A stretch of 53,057 nucleotides of DNA from CAVEFW01 sp964579575 (GCA_964579575.1 CAZOGL010000007.1:1-53057); one strand, 5' to 3'. Shown: positions 8,965 through 17,825, counted from the stretch's first letter. Translations and numbers: made by a program. Notes: generated from the sequence alone by a model not told the origin.

Positions 8965-9013
8965 AAAGGGAGGAAGACCTCCTGCATGGATTGACATGAA
9001 GAAGGTCTTCCCT
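8965..9013 (-). terminator. Rho-independent terminator after tpiA
   Basis: On the minus strand GGGAAGACCT pairs with AGGTCTTCC-tCCC across a loop of about 20 nt, followed by TTTT. It begins 14 bp beyond the tpiA stop. Confidence 0.75.
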
Positions 9014-9027
9014 GATGAGAAGGTTGA

Positions 9028-9798
9028 TTAGAGGCATGCCTTGATAAGCTCGACAAAAGAGTCGGCCTTGAGGGCAGCACCTCCGATAAGGCCGCCGTCG
9101 ATATCGGGTTGAGCGATAAGGCGCTCGACGTTACCAGGATTCATGGAGCCGCCGTACAACACCCGCATATTCTCAGCAAACGCATCGCCATAGATATCGG
9201 CTACCGTAGCGCGAATGGCCGCACAAACCTCTTGGGCCTGCTCTGGCGTGGCGGTACGACCCGTGCCGATGGCCCAGATGGGCTCGTAGGCAATAACGAC
9301 CTTGGCGGCACGTGCGGCATCGATACCGGCGAGCGCGGCTCGGACCTGAGCGCACACATATTCCTCGGTGTTGCCCTCGTCACGAACGGCAAGGCTCTCG
9401 CCAACGCAGATGATAGGCGCAATCTTGCCCTCGATCAGGGCCTTTGCTTTGCGGTTGACATCCTCGTTGGTCTCCCCGAACAACGTACGTCGCTCAGAGT
9501 GGCCGATGATGCAATAGGTGCATCCAATCTCGGCAAGCATGGGGACGGAGGTCTCGCCCGTATAGGCGCCGGACTCCTCCCAATAGACGTTTTGGGCGCC
9601 AACGTTGACCGGCATGTTGTCGAACTCGAAGACGTTCCACACGCCCTTGAGGTCGATGGTGGGCGGGCAGACAAGGATGTCGACCTTGTCCTCCCAATCC
9701 TTCTCGATGTTGTAGGAGATATGCTGGGCCAAGACCACGGCCTCGCCATAGGTCTTGTTCATCTTCCAATTACCAGCCATAAGCGGTTTTCGAGCCAT
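9028..9798 (-). CDS. tpiA: Triosephosphate isomerase
   Basis: Interconverts dihydroxyacetone phosphate and glyceraldehyde 3-phosphate. 256 aa from the ATG at 9798, which has AAAGGA upstream. Earlier in-frame starts would only add residues not found in the family. Catalytic Lys12 (NWKMNK), His100 (IIGHSERR) and Glu172 (AYEPIWAIGTG) are all present, as is the phosphate-binding GGSMNPGN loop near the C-terminus. It follows pgk in the same direction, separated by about 125 bp holding a 27-bp duplication. Confidence 0.97.
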   Translation of the reverse strand: MARKPLMAGNWKMNKTYGEAVVLAQHISYNIEKDWEDKVDILVCPPTIDLKGVWNVFEFDNMPVNVGAQNVYWEESGAYTGETSVPMLAEIGCTYCIIGHSERRTLFGETNEDVNRKAKALIEGKIAPIICVGESLAVRDEGNTEEYVCAQVRAALAGIDAARAAKVVIAYEPIWAIGTGRTATPEQAQEVCAAIRATVADIYGDAFAENMRVLYGGSMNPGNVERLIAQPDIDGGLIGGAALKADSFVELIKACL

Positions 9799-9857
9799 AT
9801 GCCATCCTTTCATCATCTATCGCCACCGAGGCGAAGCGGCATACTCAAAAGCGGTTG

Positions 9858-9918
9858 GACCCCATCGCGTCCACGCCGCGGTTTACGGGCAGACCCCATC
9901 GCGTCCACACCGCGGTTT
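9858..9918. repeat. 27-bp direct repeat between pgk and tpiA
   Basis: Two copies of gaccccatcgcgtccac-r-ccgcggttt at 9858-9884 and 9892-9918, differing at one base, period 34. They lie directly downstream of the pgk stop. Confidence 0.9.
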
Positions 9919-9922
9919 CAAA

Positions 9923-11119
9923 CTACTTCAACGCCTCAACACCCGGCAAGGCCTCGCCTTGGACAAGCTCCATGGAGGCACCGCCACCAGTGCTGATAAA
10001 GGTCATCTGGGGACCGAGGTCGTACTTGTTGACCGCAGCAACGGAATCTCCGCCGCCGATAACGGTCTGGGCAGAGGTGTTCGCTGCAACAGCAAGCGCT
10101 ATGGCCTTGGTGCCCGCCTCGAAGCTCGGCATCTCGAACACACCCATGGGACCGTTCCAGAAAACGGTCTTTGCGCCTGCGATGACCTCGGCATAGGCCT
10201 TGACGGACTCAGGTCCGATATCGAGACCCATCATGTCCTCAGGGATAGCGTCGACACTGACCGTTTTGACCTCGGCATCGTTGGCGAAGCGGTCAGCAAC
10301 GACCACGTCGGTGGGAATGAGCAACTTGACGCCGAGACGCTTTGCCTTCTCCATCATCTCGCCGGCGCGTTCGACCCAATCATGCTCCATGAGGGAGGTA
10401 CCCACAGCAAATCCTTGGGCACCAAGGAACGTAAAGCACATGCCACCGCCGATGAGCAGGGCGTCGACCTTGTCAAGCAGGGCGTCGATGACCTTGATCT
10501 TGTCGGAGACCTTAGAGCCGCCCAAGATGGCGACGAAGGGGCGCTCAGGGTTGTTAAGCATTCCCGTGATGGTTTCGACCTCCCTCTTCATGAGATAGCC
10601 CGCATAGGCAGGAAGCAGGGAGGCAACGCCGGCCGTGGAGGCATGGGCGCGATGTGCCGCACCGAAGGCGTCGTTGACATAGGCCTCGGCTAGCTCGGCG
10701 AGCTCGGCGCAAAACTCCGGATCGTTTTTCTTCTCGCGCTTGTCGAAGCGGAGGTTCTCCAACAGGAGGATCTCACCGTCAGCCAATCCCATAGCCTGGG
10801 CTTTTGCGGTCTCACCCACCGTCTCGGGGCAAAAGGACACCGGCGCATCCACGACGGTGGACAGGTAGGCGGCGACAGGCTTGAGGGAGTACTTCTCCTC
10901 ATAGCCCTCACCGGATGGACGGCCGAGGTGGCTCATGAGGATGACGCGCGCACCCCCTCCGACCAACTTGTTGATGGTGGGAAGCGCGGCGCGGATACGC
11001 GTATCGTCGGTAACGGTCTCGCCGTCCAAGGGGACGTTGAAGTCGACGCGGACGAGAACGCGCTTGCCGGCGGCATCAAGCTCGTCGATGGTGTTGAGCT
11101 TGGAGGTGGTTTCTGCCAT
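9923..11119 (-). CDS. pgk: Phosphoglycerate kinase
   Basis: Makes ATP and 3-phosphoglycerate from 1,3-bisphosphoglycerate in the cytoplasm. 398 aa, standard length. Signature RVDFNVPL near residue 24, the substrate site HLGRPSGE near 65, ILGGSKVSDKI around 205 and the nucleotide-binding GGGDSVAAV near the C-terminus are intact. GGAGC precedes the ATG at 11119. It lies between gap and tpiA. A hairpin terminator and a 13-bp repeat array separate it from gap, so read-through from gap or an unseen promoter must drive it. Confidence 0.97.
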   Translation of the reverse strand: MAETTSKLNTIDELDAAGKRVLVRVDFNVPLDGETVTDDTRIRAALPTINKLVGGGARVILMSHLGRPSGEGYEEKYSLKPVAAYLSTVVDAPVSFCPETVGETAKAQAMGLADGEILLLENLRFDKREKKNDPEFCAELAELAEAYVNDAFGAAHRAHASTAGVASLLPAYAGYLMKREVETITGMLNNPERPFVAILGGSKVSDKIKVIDALLDKVDALLIGGGMCFTFLGAQGFAVGTSLMEHDWVERAGEMMEKAKRLGVKLLIPTDVVVADRFANDAEVKTVSVDAIPEDMMGLDIGPESVKAYAEVIAGAKTVFWNGPMGVFEMPSFEAGTKAIALAVAANTSAQTVIGGGDSVAAVNKYDLGPQMTFISTGGGASMELVQGEALPGVEALK

Positions 11120-11144
11120 GGTGCAGCTCCTATTTTGATGAAAC

Positions 11145-11272
11145 GTTGTAGGCCCAGGCTCTAGACCCGGGTTATAGGCCCAGGTTGCAGGCCCGGGTTG
11201 CAGGCCCGGGTTGCAGGCCCGAGTTGCGACCCCAGGTTATAAGTCTAAGCCGTAGGCCTGGATTGAAGGCTC
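11145..11272. repeat. 13-bp tandem array between gap and pgk
   Basis: At least eight copies of a 13-bp unit (gttgcaggcccgg) from 11145 to 11248, decaying to about 11272. Central copies are identical, outer ones diverged. No gene lies here; the array fills most of the gap-pgk spacer. Confidence 0.92.
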
Positions 11273-11302
11273 AAACAAACGTGCCGCCTCGATGGCGGCA
11301 CG
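11272..11302 (-). terminator. Terminator or attenuating hairpin after gap
   Basis: Perfect 9-bp stem on the minus strand, CGTGCCGCC / GGCGGCACG with a five-base loop, followed by TTTGTTTG. It starts 14 bp past the gap stop and could give a higher gap than pgk mRNA level. Confidence 0.8.
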
Positions 11303-11315
11303 CGGTGTTCGAACT

Positions 11316-12317
11316 TTAGAGCATGATCTTTGCAAGATCCTTGACGCGGTTGGAATAACCCCACTCGTTGTCGTACCAAGCGACACACTTCACAAGGTTG
11401 CCCTTGCCGCCGAGGACCTGGGTCAGGCCGCCGTCGAAGATGCAGGAGTGGTCGTTGTGGATGACGTCGGAGGACACGATCGGGTCCTCGGTATACTCAA
11501 GGATGCCCTTGAGGTTGCTGTTCGCGGCAGCACGCATGGCGGAGTTGACCTCCTCGACGGTGACCTCGCGCTCAAGCTCGACCGTGAGGTCAACCATGGA
11601 ACCGTCTGCGACGGGAACGCGGGTGGCAAAGCCGTCGAGCTTGCCTTTGAGCTCAGGGAGGACCAAGGACACGGCACGCGCGGCACCAGTGGTGGTGGGA
11701 ATGATGTTTTGGGCTGCAGCACGGGCGCGGCGCAGGTCCTTGTGCGGAAGGTCGAGAATCTTTTGGTCGTTGGTGTAGGCGTGGATGGTGTTCATCATGC
11801 CGCGCTTGATACCGAAGTTCTCGAGCAGGACCTTGGCGAACGGCGCCAGGCAATTGGTGGTACAGGAAGCGTTGGAGACGATATGGTGCTCGTCCTTGTT
11901 GTAAAGATGGTCGTTGACGCCCATGACGATGGTGATGTCCTCGCCCTTTGCCGGAGCAGTGATGAGAACCTTCTTGGCGCCCGCCTCGATGTGCCATGCG
12001 GCCTTTTCGCGGTCACGGAACACGCCGGTCGCCTCGATGACAAGGTCGACTCCCAAGTCTCCCCAAGGGCACTTCCTCGGGTCGCGCTCGGTCAAAGCGA
12101 TAACCTTCTTGCCGTCAGCGACGAAACCGTCGTCTACGATCTTGACATCGTCGAAGCTGCGGCCGTGGACGGTATCGTACCTCATGAGGTGAGCCATGCA
12201 CTCAAGCTTGGTGAGATCGTTAGCCGCGACGACCTCGATCTCGGGATCCTTTGCCATTGCACGGTAAACCAAACGGCCGATTCGGCCAAAACCGCTGATG
12301 CCAACCCTGATAGTCAT
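11316..12317 (-). CDS. gap: Glyceraldehyde-3-phosphate dehydrogenase, type I
   Basis: Oxidises and phosphorylates glyceraldehyde 3-phosphate with NAD in glycolysis. 333 aa from the ATG at 12317, which has AAAGGGG upstream. The Rossmann motif GFGRIGR is at 9-15, catalytic Cys152 in SNASCTTNC and His179 in TIHAYTNDQ. AANDLT at 31-36 is the usual NAD-type acceptor loop. First gene of the gap-pgk-tpiA series; a promoter with an overlapping palindrome lies about 65-95 bp upstream. Confidence 0.97.
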   Translation of the reverse strand: MTIRVGISGFGRIGRLVYRAMAKDPEIEVVAANDLTKLECMAHLMRYDTVHGRSFDDVKIVDDGFVADGKKVIALTERDPRKCPWGDLGVDLVIEATGVFRDREKAAWHIEAGAKKVLITAPAKGEDITIVMGVNDHLYNKDEHHIVSNASCTTNCLAPFAKVLLENFGIKRGMMNTIHAYTNDQKILDLPHKDLRRARAAAQNIIPTTTGAARAVSLVLPELKGKLDGFATRVPVADGSMVDLTVELEREVTVEEVNSAMRAAANSNLKGILEYTEDPIVSSDVIHNDHSCIFDGGLTQVLGGKGNLVKCVAWYDNEWGYSNRVKDLAKIML

Positions 12318-12380
12318 CGTATCCCCTTTCGAAAAGACACTATGTGTGGTGGCGGCGCCCAAAAGCGACCGCGATCATGC

Positions 12381-12410
12381 TGAGTAGGGCAGACTGTACG
12401 ACACAGTCAA
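12381..12410 (-). promoter_or_regulatory. gap promoter with overlapping 17-bp inverted repeat
   Basis: On the minus strand: -35 TTGACT (12405-12410), 18-bp spacer, -10 TACTCA (12381-12386). GACTGT-gtcgt-ACAGTC, a perfect palindrome with 6-bp arms (12392-12408), overlaps the -35 and spacer, where a repressor would block polymerase. The binding protein is not known from this window. Confidence 0.55.
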
Positions 12411-12462
12411 CTGGTCCCTTTGCGTCAAAAACGCACTAATCGCATGGCTGCATAATAATACT

Positions 12463-13395
12463 TTACCCCTCGATGTCTTGCGCCATCTCCATCATACGCC
12501 GCACACGGTGGTAAACGGCGGATTTCGACAGCGGAGGCACCGCATGGGCGCCGAGTTCCTTGAGGCTTTCATCTGGATAGGCGACCCGCAAGCGGATGAA
12601 CTCCTGCAACGCGGGGGAAAGGTTCTCCAATCCGTACTTCTCCACGACCTTGCGGGCGGCAAACACCTGGTCAACCGCCGCATTGGAAGCCTTGCGCTGA
12701 TTTGCCATGTCCGCGTTCGTTTGGCGATTCACCTCGTTGCGCACGCTCTTCATGACGCGGGCCTCCTCCATGCGCAAAGCACTGGAATGGGCGCCGCTGA
12801 AGGTGAGGAAGTCGACGATGTCTGCCCCGCTCTTGAGGTATACCGTGGTGGAATTGCGCCTTTGCATCATGCGTGCGCGAACCCCCTTGAGCTCCATGAG
12901 CCCGATGAGACCTTGGGCCAACTCCTCCGACTCCACCGTAATCTCGAAATGGGAGTCGCTCTTCGGGTCCGACACGAATCCCGATCCGAGGAACGCCCCG
13001 CGCAGGTATGCGCCAGCACAACAGTTCTTCTCCACGAGGTGGGGGCTTATCCCCAACTCGATGCCACCCTCGGCATTGAGAACACCCAGATCGGTTAAGG
13101 CCTCGGTCAATCCGGGCTGGCCGGGGATATCGACCAGGTAGTTCACGTTTTTGTGCAACACGCTTCGACGCATGACCAGGTTGGTACGAAGCTCATACAT
13201 CCCGTGAAACAGGCGGGTGGCAAGACGGGCAACCGCCGCGACGTCGCTTGCAAACTCCAAGGAGAAGCGGCCGGCGCCCTCGAAGTGCAACGTGCCCTCG
13301 ATGCGGACGAGAGCCGCCAGCACCGCCCGCTCGCAATGGGAGCACTCGGGGCTTACGTGGGTCATCTCCTCCTTGACGTCACTGGAAAACGACAT
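12463..13395 (-). CDS. whiA: DNA-binding protein WhiA
   Basis: Sporulation/cell-division regulator family, combining a LAGLIDADG homing-endonuclease-like fold with a C-terminal helix-turn-helix. 310 aa from the ATG at 13395, one base after the yvcK stop; GAGGAG at the end of yvcK serves as its ribosome site. Recognisable blocks are CSHCERAVLAALVRIEGTL, RGAFLGSGFVSDPKSDSHFE and the C-terminal ELGAHAVPPLSKSAVYHRVRR helix-turn-helix. In actinobacteria WhiA works with WhiB-type proteins; in non-sporulating species the role is in cell cycle or metabolism. Last gene of the uvrC-rapZ-yvcK-whiA unit. Confidence 0.95.
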   Translation of the reverse strand: MSFSSDVKEEMTHVSPECSHCERAVLAALVRIEGTLHFEGAGRFSLEFASDVAAVARLATRLFHGMYELRTNLVMRRSVLHKNVNYLVDIPGQPGLTEALTDLGVLNAEGGIELGISPHLVEKNCCAGAYLRGAFLGSGFVSDPKSDSHFEITVESEELAQGLIGLMELKGVRARMMQRRNSTTVYLKSGADIVDFLTFSGAHSSALRMEEARVMKSVRNEVNRQTNADMANQRKASNAAVDQVFAARKVVEKYGLENLSPALQEFIRLRVAYPDESLKELGAHAVPPLSKSAVYHRVRRMMEMAQDIEG

Positions 13396-13396
13396 G

Positions 13397-14589
13397 CTAT
13401 ATCTCCTCGTGTTGCGTGTCGCCCAACGCCGCCTCACGCAGCGCGTCGCCCAACGCCGCCTCACGCAGCGCGNNNNNNNNNNNNNNNNNNNNNNNNNNNN
13501 NNNNNNNNNNNNNNNNNNNNNNNNNNNNNNNNNNNNNNNNNNNNNNNNNNNNNNNNNNNNNNNNNNNNNNNNGTCGCCCAACGCCGCCTCACGCAGCGCG
13601 TCGCCCAACGCCGCCTCACGCAGCGCGGCACCCAACGCCGCCTCGCAATGCCAGGTCGGCATGTCCTTGCTGGAAAGATCCGCCACGATGACGCGTGTAC
13701 CCCGCGCCTCGATGGCGCGCCGGTCCTCTTCCCCGAATGCCACGGATTCCGCCTCGGGGCACAATGTCACCCTCGTGCTCTTCTGGGTACATGGCACGCC
13801 GGCGGGCCAATGCACCAAGATCGCATCGATGCGGCCGTCCAAACCGTAGGAACAAAGCGCGTCATAGCAATCCCGCACGGACATACCCGCGGTCTCTCCC
13901 TGAGTATCCGCGATGGGACACACGAAAACCACCTTCGCGGAACTGTTGAGAATCGCCTCGACAATACCGGGAACAAGCAGGTTGACGATGATGCTGGTAA
14001 ACAGGCTACCGGGACCCAACAAGATGACGTCAGCCTCTAAGAGGGCCTCAACGGCAGGTTGGTAAGCCAAGATCGCGCCGTTCCCTTGCGCGGCTACGTC
14101 CTCTTGCGTCTCGCCACTCCCTTGCAACCATACGCGCCTCAACGCCTCAGGCGCGTGACTTGCCTTCGATTGGCCGGCGATGACGGTCCTGTCGGAAAGC
14201 TCCGCCGAGAGGGAGATGGGGGACAAGGTCGAGGGATAGACGTGACCACGCGCGTCCAACAAACGCTCGCACAACGCGATAGCCTCCGGAAAGCTACCTG
14301 TCTGTTCCTCCAACGCGAACAACAACAAGTTGCCCAGCGCATGGTTGTCGGCAAAATCGAACCGACGACGAAACGCGCAGGTCATAGGGGCACTCTGATC
14401 GGTGGCCATGGCGGCCAGGCACTTACGGATATCCCCTGGCGGTGTGGCTCCTGCCACCTGGCGCAAGATACCCGTCGAGCCGCCGTCATCAGCCATAGCC
14501 ACGACGCAAGACGTCTCGAAGCCCATGGACAACAACGTGCGGATGGATTTTGGCGCGCCGGTTCCGCCGCCAACGACAACACCTCTCAT
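13397..14589 (-). CDS. yvcK: YvcK/CofD-like protein with 9-residue repeat tail, interrupted by a gap
   Basis: Gluconeogenesis and cell-shape factor of the YvcK family (UPF0052), binding UDP-sugars in Gram-positives. VVVGGGTGAPKS at the start, MADDGGSTGILR, PPGDIRKCLAAMA, HALGNLLLFALEEQTG, LGPGSLFTSII and CPIADTQGET are all diagnostic. The conserved body ends near residue 316. After it come copies of a nine-residue unit (ALREAALGD), then the 100-N gap, then two more copies and a terminal TQHEEI before TAG at 13397. The 27-bp unit keeps frame whatever the copy number, so the gene is probably intact and the apparent shift across the gap comes from its nominal length. The ATG at 14589 overlaps the rapZ stop (ATGA). 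Confidence 0.9.
13418..13652. repeat. 27-bp coding tandem repeat at the yvcK 3' end
   Basis: Unit gtcgcccaacgccgcctc-acgcagcgc: two copies at 13418-13471, two after the gap at 13573-13626, then a degenerate copy. Copies are otherwise identical, which implies recent expansion. In the yvcK frame they encode ALREAALGD. Confidence 0.95.
13473..13572. other. Scaffold gap of 100 N inside the yvcK repeat
   Basis: Placeholder of exactly 100 N flanked by identical 27-bp repeat copies. 100 is not a multiple of 3, although both flanks read in the yvcK frame as repeat. Confidence 0.97.
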
Positions 14590-15542
14590 TTGCCCGCCAA
14601 CTTCAGGTCGCGATGGGCGACGCTGACGCGATAGCCCTGGGACTTCAGATAATCTCCCGTGGCCTCGGCAAGGACGACGCTGCGATGTTGACCGCCCGTG
14701 CAACCCACGGCGATGGCGAGCTGTTGCTTGCCCTCGGAGACATAGCCAGGCATGACGACGTCGAGCAAGGCCTTCCACTTGGCAAGGAACTCCTCGGTCT
14801 CGCTGCGATACATGACGAAGTCCCTTACCGGCGCGTCGAGGCCGGTAAGGCGACGCAGACTCGGATCGTAATAGGGATTGGGCAAGAAGCGCACGTCAAT
14901 GACAAGGTCGGCGTCGAGGGCCGCGCCGTGTTTGAACCCGAAGCTATATACCGAAACGGCAAGACCCTCCCGCTCCCCACCTGTCGCGAATATCTGGCGC
15001 AACGTGGAGCGGAGCTGTTGGGGCAACATGTTCGTCGTATCGATGACGTGGTGGGCGTTCTCGCGCAGGTTGAACAGGAGGCTGCGCTCCCGCTGGATGC
15101 CCTGGCCTATGGTCATGCCATCCTCGCAAAGCGGGTGGCGACGGCGACTGGACTTATAACGGGCGATGAGCTTCTCGTCATTGGCCTCGAGAAACACGAT
15201 TTGGTAGCTCACGCCGTTTTCGCGCAACAGGCGCAACTGCTCGGTGAGGTCCTTGAAATACGTGCGGTTGCGCGCATCGCACACGACGGCGATATGGCTG
15301 TCCGCCCCGCGTTGGCCGGGGAGGTCGGTCAGACGGACGACCTCGCCGATAAGGCTGGAGGGAAGGTTGTCGATGCAGAAGTAACCCAAATCCTCGAACA
15401 CATGCATCGCCTCGGTGCGGCCGGCGCCGCTCATGCCCGTCAGGATGACGAGCTGGGGCATGCGGGACAACACCTCGGGCTCGAGCACGTCGTTGGTCAT
15501 GTCCTGCGCAAGCGTGGTGGTTTCCCTTGGCGTATCACCCAT
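14586..15542 (-). CDS. rapZ: RNase adapter/nucleotide-binding protein RapZ (YvcJ)
   Basis: P-loop protein of the RapZ/YvcJ family. It controls small-RNA decay in enterobacteria and has a nucleotide-binding role in Gram-positives. 318 aa. The N-terminal loop is LTGMSGAGRTEA, with Arg where most P-loops have Lys, followed by FEDLGYFCIDNLP. The C-terminal RapZ domain has GCTGGQHRSVVLAE. ATG at 15542 lies inside the end of uvrC (8-bp overlap) and the stop overlaps yvcK by 4 bp, so translation of the three genes is probably coupled. Confidence 0.95.
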   Translation of the reverse strand: MGDTPRETTTLAQDMTNDVLEPEVLSRMPQLVILTGMSGAGRTEAMHVFEDLGYFCIDNLPSSLIGEVVRLTDLPGQRGADSHIAVVCDARNRTYFKDLTEQLRLLRENGVSYQIVFLEANDEKLIARYKSSRRRHPLCEDGMTIGQGIQRERSLLFNLRENAHHVIDTTNMLPQQLRSTLRQIFATGGEREGLAVSVYSFGFKHGAALDADLVIDVRFLPNPYYDPSLRRLTGLDAPVRDFVMYRSETEEFLAKWKALLDVVMPGYVSEGKQQLAIAVGCTGGQHRSVVLAEATGDYLKSQGYRVSVAHRDLKLAGK

Positions 15543-17535
15543 GGTTTTCGTCCTCTCCTAGCTCTTTTGCCTCGACGTTCTCATTATATTGCCGCAAGAC
15601 GCGGTATAACTCGTTGGCCACCTCTTTCGGTAGGACTTTGGCCGCGAGGATGTCCTCCAAGGAGGCCGAGCGCAAATTCTTGAAACTCTTGAAGTGCCTC
15701 ATGATCGCCTTTTTGCGCACAGGTCCCAACCCCGCGACATCATCAAGGATACTCGCAGTCATCCCGCGTCCTCGCAACTCGCGGTGGTAGGTAATCGCGA
15801 AGCGGTGTGCCTCATCGCGCACCTGCTTGACAAGATAGAGGCTGGCGCTGCCGCCGGGCAACACCACCGGTCCCTCTTCCTGCCAAGGGACGAACAACTC
15901 CTCGTCGCGCTTGGCAAGACCACAGATGGCTATGTCGTCGATGCCCATCTCCTTAAACATGTTGAGCGCCGCTGTCAGCTGGGGTTTGCCACCGTCAAGG
16001 ATGATAAGGTCGGGTTTGGAACCGAACCGCTCGTCGGCCATGCGCTCTGGCGCGTAACGGCGGCTCATGACCTCAGCCATGCTCGCGAAGTCGTTCGCCT
16101 CGTCGAGAGGGGTCTTGATCTTGAAGCGACGGTATTGATTTTTGTCGGGCAAGCCGTTGGTGAACACGACCATGGAGGCAACGGTGTAGCTGCCATGTAT
16201 CGTGGAGATATCGAAGCATTCGATGCGCAAGGGCGGGCCGTCCAAGGCAAGGGCGCTCTCAAGTTGGAGCAGGGCGTTGTTGACGCGCTTGTCGTCGAAG
16301 TTGGAACGGACCTTGTACCGCATGAGCGCATGTTTGGCGTTGGTCTCCGCCATGGCGAGCAGGTCGGCCTTCTCCCCCTTTTGCGGCGCGACAAGACGCA
16401 CGCGGGCACCGTGGACGTTGCCTAGCTTCTCGGTAAGCCACTCCCCCATGGCGTCCGCGTCCTCGGGTATCTCTTGGACGACGACCTCCCGAGGGATGCT
16501 GGTGGTCGTGGCGTAGTAGCGCAACAAGAAGTTGTGGAGCAGGTCCTCATCAGGCACGTCGAGACCACGGTTGAGAATGAACTCGTTGGAGTTGATGACC
16601 CTGCCCTCGCGGACTTGGAGTACCTGCACGCCAGCGATGCCGAACTCGCGAAACACGCCGATGACGTCGGCGTTGAGATTGCGGGAGGAGACCACATGTT
16701 GGCGCATGGACAAGGAGTTGATCGTGTCGATGCGCGCCTTGATCCGACCCGCGCGCTCGAAGTCGAGCTCGGCGGCAGCATCCTGCATCTCCGCGGAGAG
16801 CTCGTCGAGGAACTCGGTATGGTTGCCGGCAAGGAAGCGCTCAATGCGCTTGACATTGCGGCCGTAGTCTTGGGGGGTTATCTGGCCGCAGCACGCGCCC
16901 GGTCCCAATCCCACGTGGCAATCGAAGCAGGGACGCACCGTACCATCGCTGGTCAGGAAGGGGTTGGCGTCGCCCTTTTGAAGGCGGCGGTTCATCTGGC
17001 GCCAGTCGGCACACCCCGCACTGCAAAGGGGAACCACCTTGCGGGCGATGTCCACCATCTCGCGTGCGGCACGGCTATCGGTGAAGGGACCGAAGTAGCG
17101 CGTGTCTTGGCGGTGCTTCTCGCGCGTGTACTTGATGGCGGGGAAAACGTCGCCGCGCGTAATCGCGATGAAGGGGTAGGTCTTGTCGTCCTTGAAGTCC
17201 GCGTTGAAGAAAGGGGCATGCTGGTTGATGAGAGAATGCTCAAGAACCAAGGCCTCGTGCTCATTCTCCACGACGATATAGTCGAAGGAGTCAATCTGGT
17301 CCACAAGAAGGGGTATCTTCGCACGATCGTCTTGGAAGTTGACATATTGGCGCATGCGGGCGCGCAATTGCTTGGCCTTGCCAACGTAGATGACCGTCCC
17401 GGACGCGTCTTTCCAAAGGTAGACGCCGGGCAAGGCGGGAACATGGTCGAGCTCGCGCTTGATACGCGCAATCTTTTCCTCGGAGCCCTCTTGTGTGCTC
17501 CCCCGGTCTTGGTTTTTGTCGTCGCCGTGTTTCAT
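15535..17535 (-). CDS. uvrC: Excinuclease ABC subunit C
   Basis: Makes the dual incisions in nucleotide excision repair, acting with UvrA (also in this window) and UvrB. 666 aa from the ATG at 17535. GIY-YIG nuclease at about 37-58 (GVYLWKD...YVGKAKQLRAR), a CFDCHVGLGPGACCG cysteine block, UVR domain (FERAGRIKARID), RNase H-like C-terminal nuclease (HGSYTVASMVVF) and helix-hairpin-helix (AGLGPVRKKAIMRHF). The frame stays open for 82 more codons upstream, but those are the 39-bp repeat and not part of the family. No convincing ribosome site precedes the ATG. It overlaps rapZ by 8 bp. Confidence 0.94.
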   Translation of the reverse strand: MKHGDDKNQDRGSTQEGSEEKIARIKRELDHVPALPGVYLWKDASGTVIYVGKAKQLRARMRQYVNFQDDRAKIPLLVDQIDSFDYIVVENEHEALVLEHSLINQHAPFFNADFKDDKTYPFIAITRGDVFPAIKYTREKHRQDTRYFGPFTDSRAAREMVDIARKVVPLCSAGCADWRQMNRRLQKGDANPFLTSDGTVRPCFDCHVGLGPGACCGQITPQDYGRNVKRIERFLAGNHTEFLDELSAEMQDAAAELDFERAGRIKARIDTINSLSMRQHVVSSRNLNADVIGVFREFGIAGVQVLQVREGRVINSNEFILNRGLDVPDEDLLHNFLLRYYATTTSIPREVVVQEIPEDADAMGEWLTEKLGNVHGARVRLVAPQKGEKADLLAMAETNAKHALMRYKVRSNFDDKRVNNALLQLESALALDGPPLRIECFDISTIHGSYTVASMVVFTNGLPDKNQYRRFKIKTPLDEANDFASMAEVMSRRYAPERMADERFGSKPDLIILDGGKPQLTAALNMFKEMGIDDIAICGLAKRDEELFVPWQEEGPVVLPGGSASLYLVKQVRDEAHRFAITYHRELRGRGMTASILDDVAGLGPVRKKAIMRHFKSFKNLRSASLEDILAAKVLPKEVANELYRVLRQYNENVEAKELGEDENHG

Positions 17536-17550
17536 GGGAAGAGTATACGA

Positions 17551-17740
17551 CAAGCAAAGGGGGCCATGGGCCCAGCCGTGGGGTCTAGCCGCGGGCCCAG
17601 TCGGTCTCGTCGCAGTCATGGGTCCAACCGTGGGTTCCGCCAGCCTCGTCGCAGTCGCAAGCTCAGCCGTGGGTTCCGCCAGCCTCATCGCAGTCGCGAG
17701 CTCAGCCGTGGGCCCAGTCGCGAGTCCAACCGTGGGTCCT
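17551..17740. repeat. 39-bp tandem array upstream of uvrC
   Basis: Copies of cgtgggttccgccagcctc + gtcgcagtcgcaagctcagc start at 17629, 17668 and 17707 (partial), with a diverged copy before them. The array separates uvrC from the tRNA-Glu terminator. No gene or clear promoter is seen in it. Confidence 0.9.
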
Positions 17741-17779
17741 TGGACCCACGCAAAAAGCTGAAGGAGCGTCAGGGTCCCC

Positions 17780-17814
17780 AAAAATGAAGCGGGCCAGGAA
17801 GTTCCCGGCCCGCT
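17780..17814 (-). terminator. Rho-independent terminator after tRNA-Glu
   Basis: Near-perfect stem on the minus strand: AGCGGGCC.GGAA / TTCC.GGCCCGCT, followed by TCATTTTT. It starts 12 bases beyond the tRNA 3' end. Confidence 0.9.
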
Positions 17815-17825
17815 CGCATTCGAGA

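Noticed and set aside
13418..13652. Possible CRISPR array (27-bp repeats)
   Set aside because: No spacers; the unit is coding sequence of yvcK.
12463..14778. 771-codon frame joining yvcK and whiA
   Set aside because: Created by the 100-N placeholder; the real genes are separated by a stop and one base.
14586..15542. Inactivating P-loop mutation in RapZ (Lys to Arg)
   Set aside because: Actinobacterial homologues commonly have GAGR in this position, so this is lineage-typical rather than damage.
17536..17781. 82-residue N-terminal extension of UvrC
   Set aside because: Encoded by the 39-bp array and unlike any UvrC; family homology starts after the ATG at 17535.
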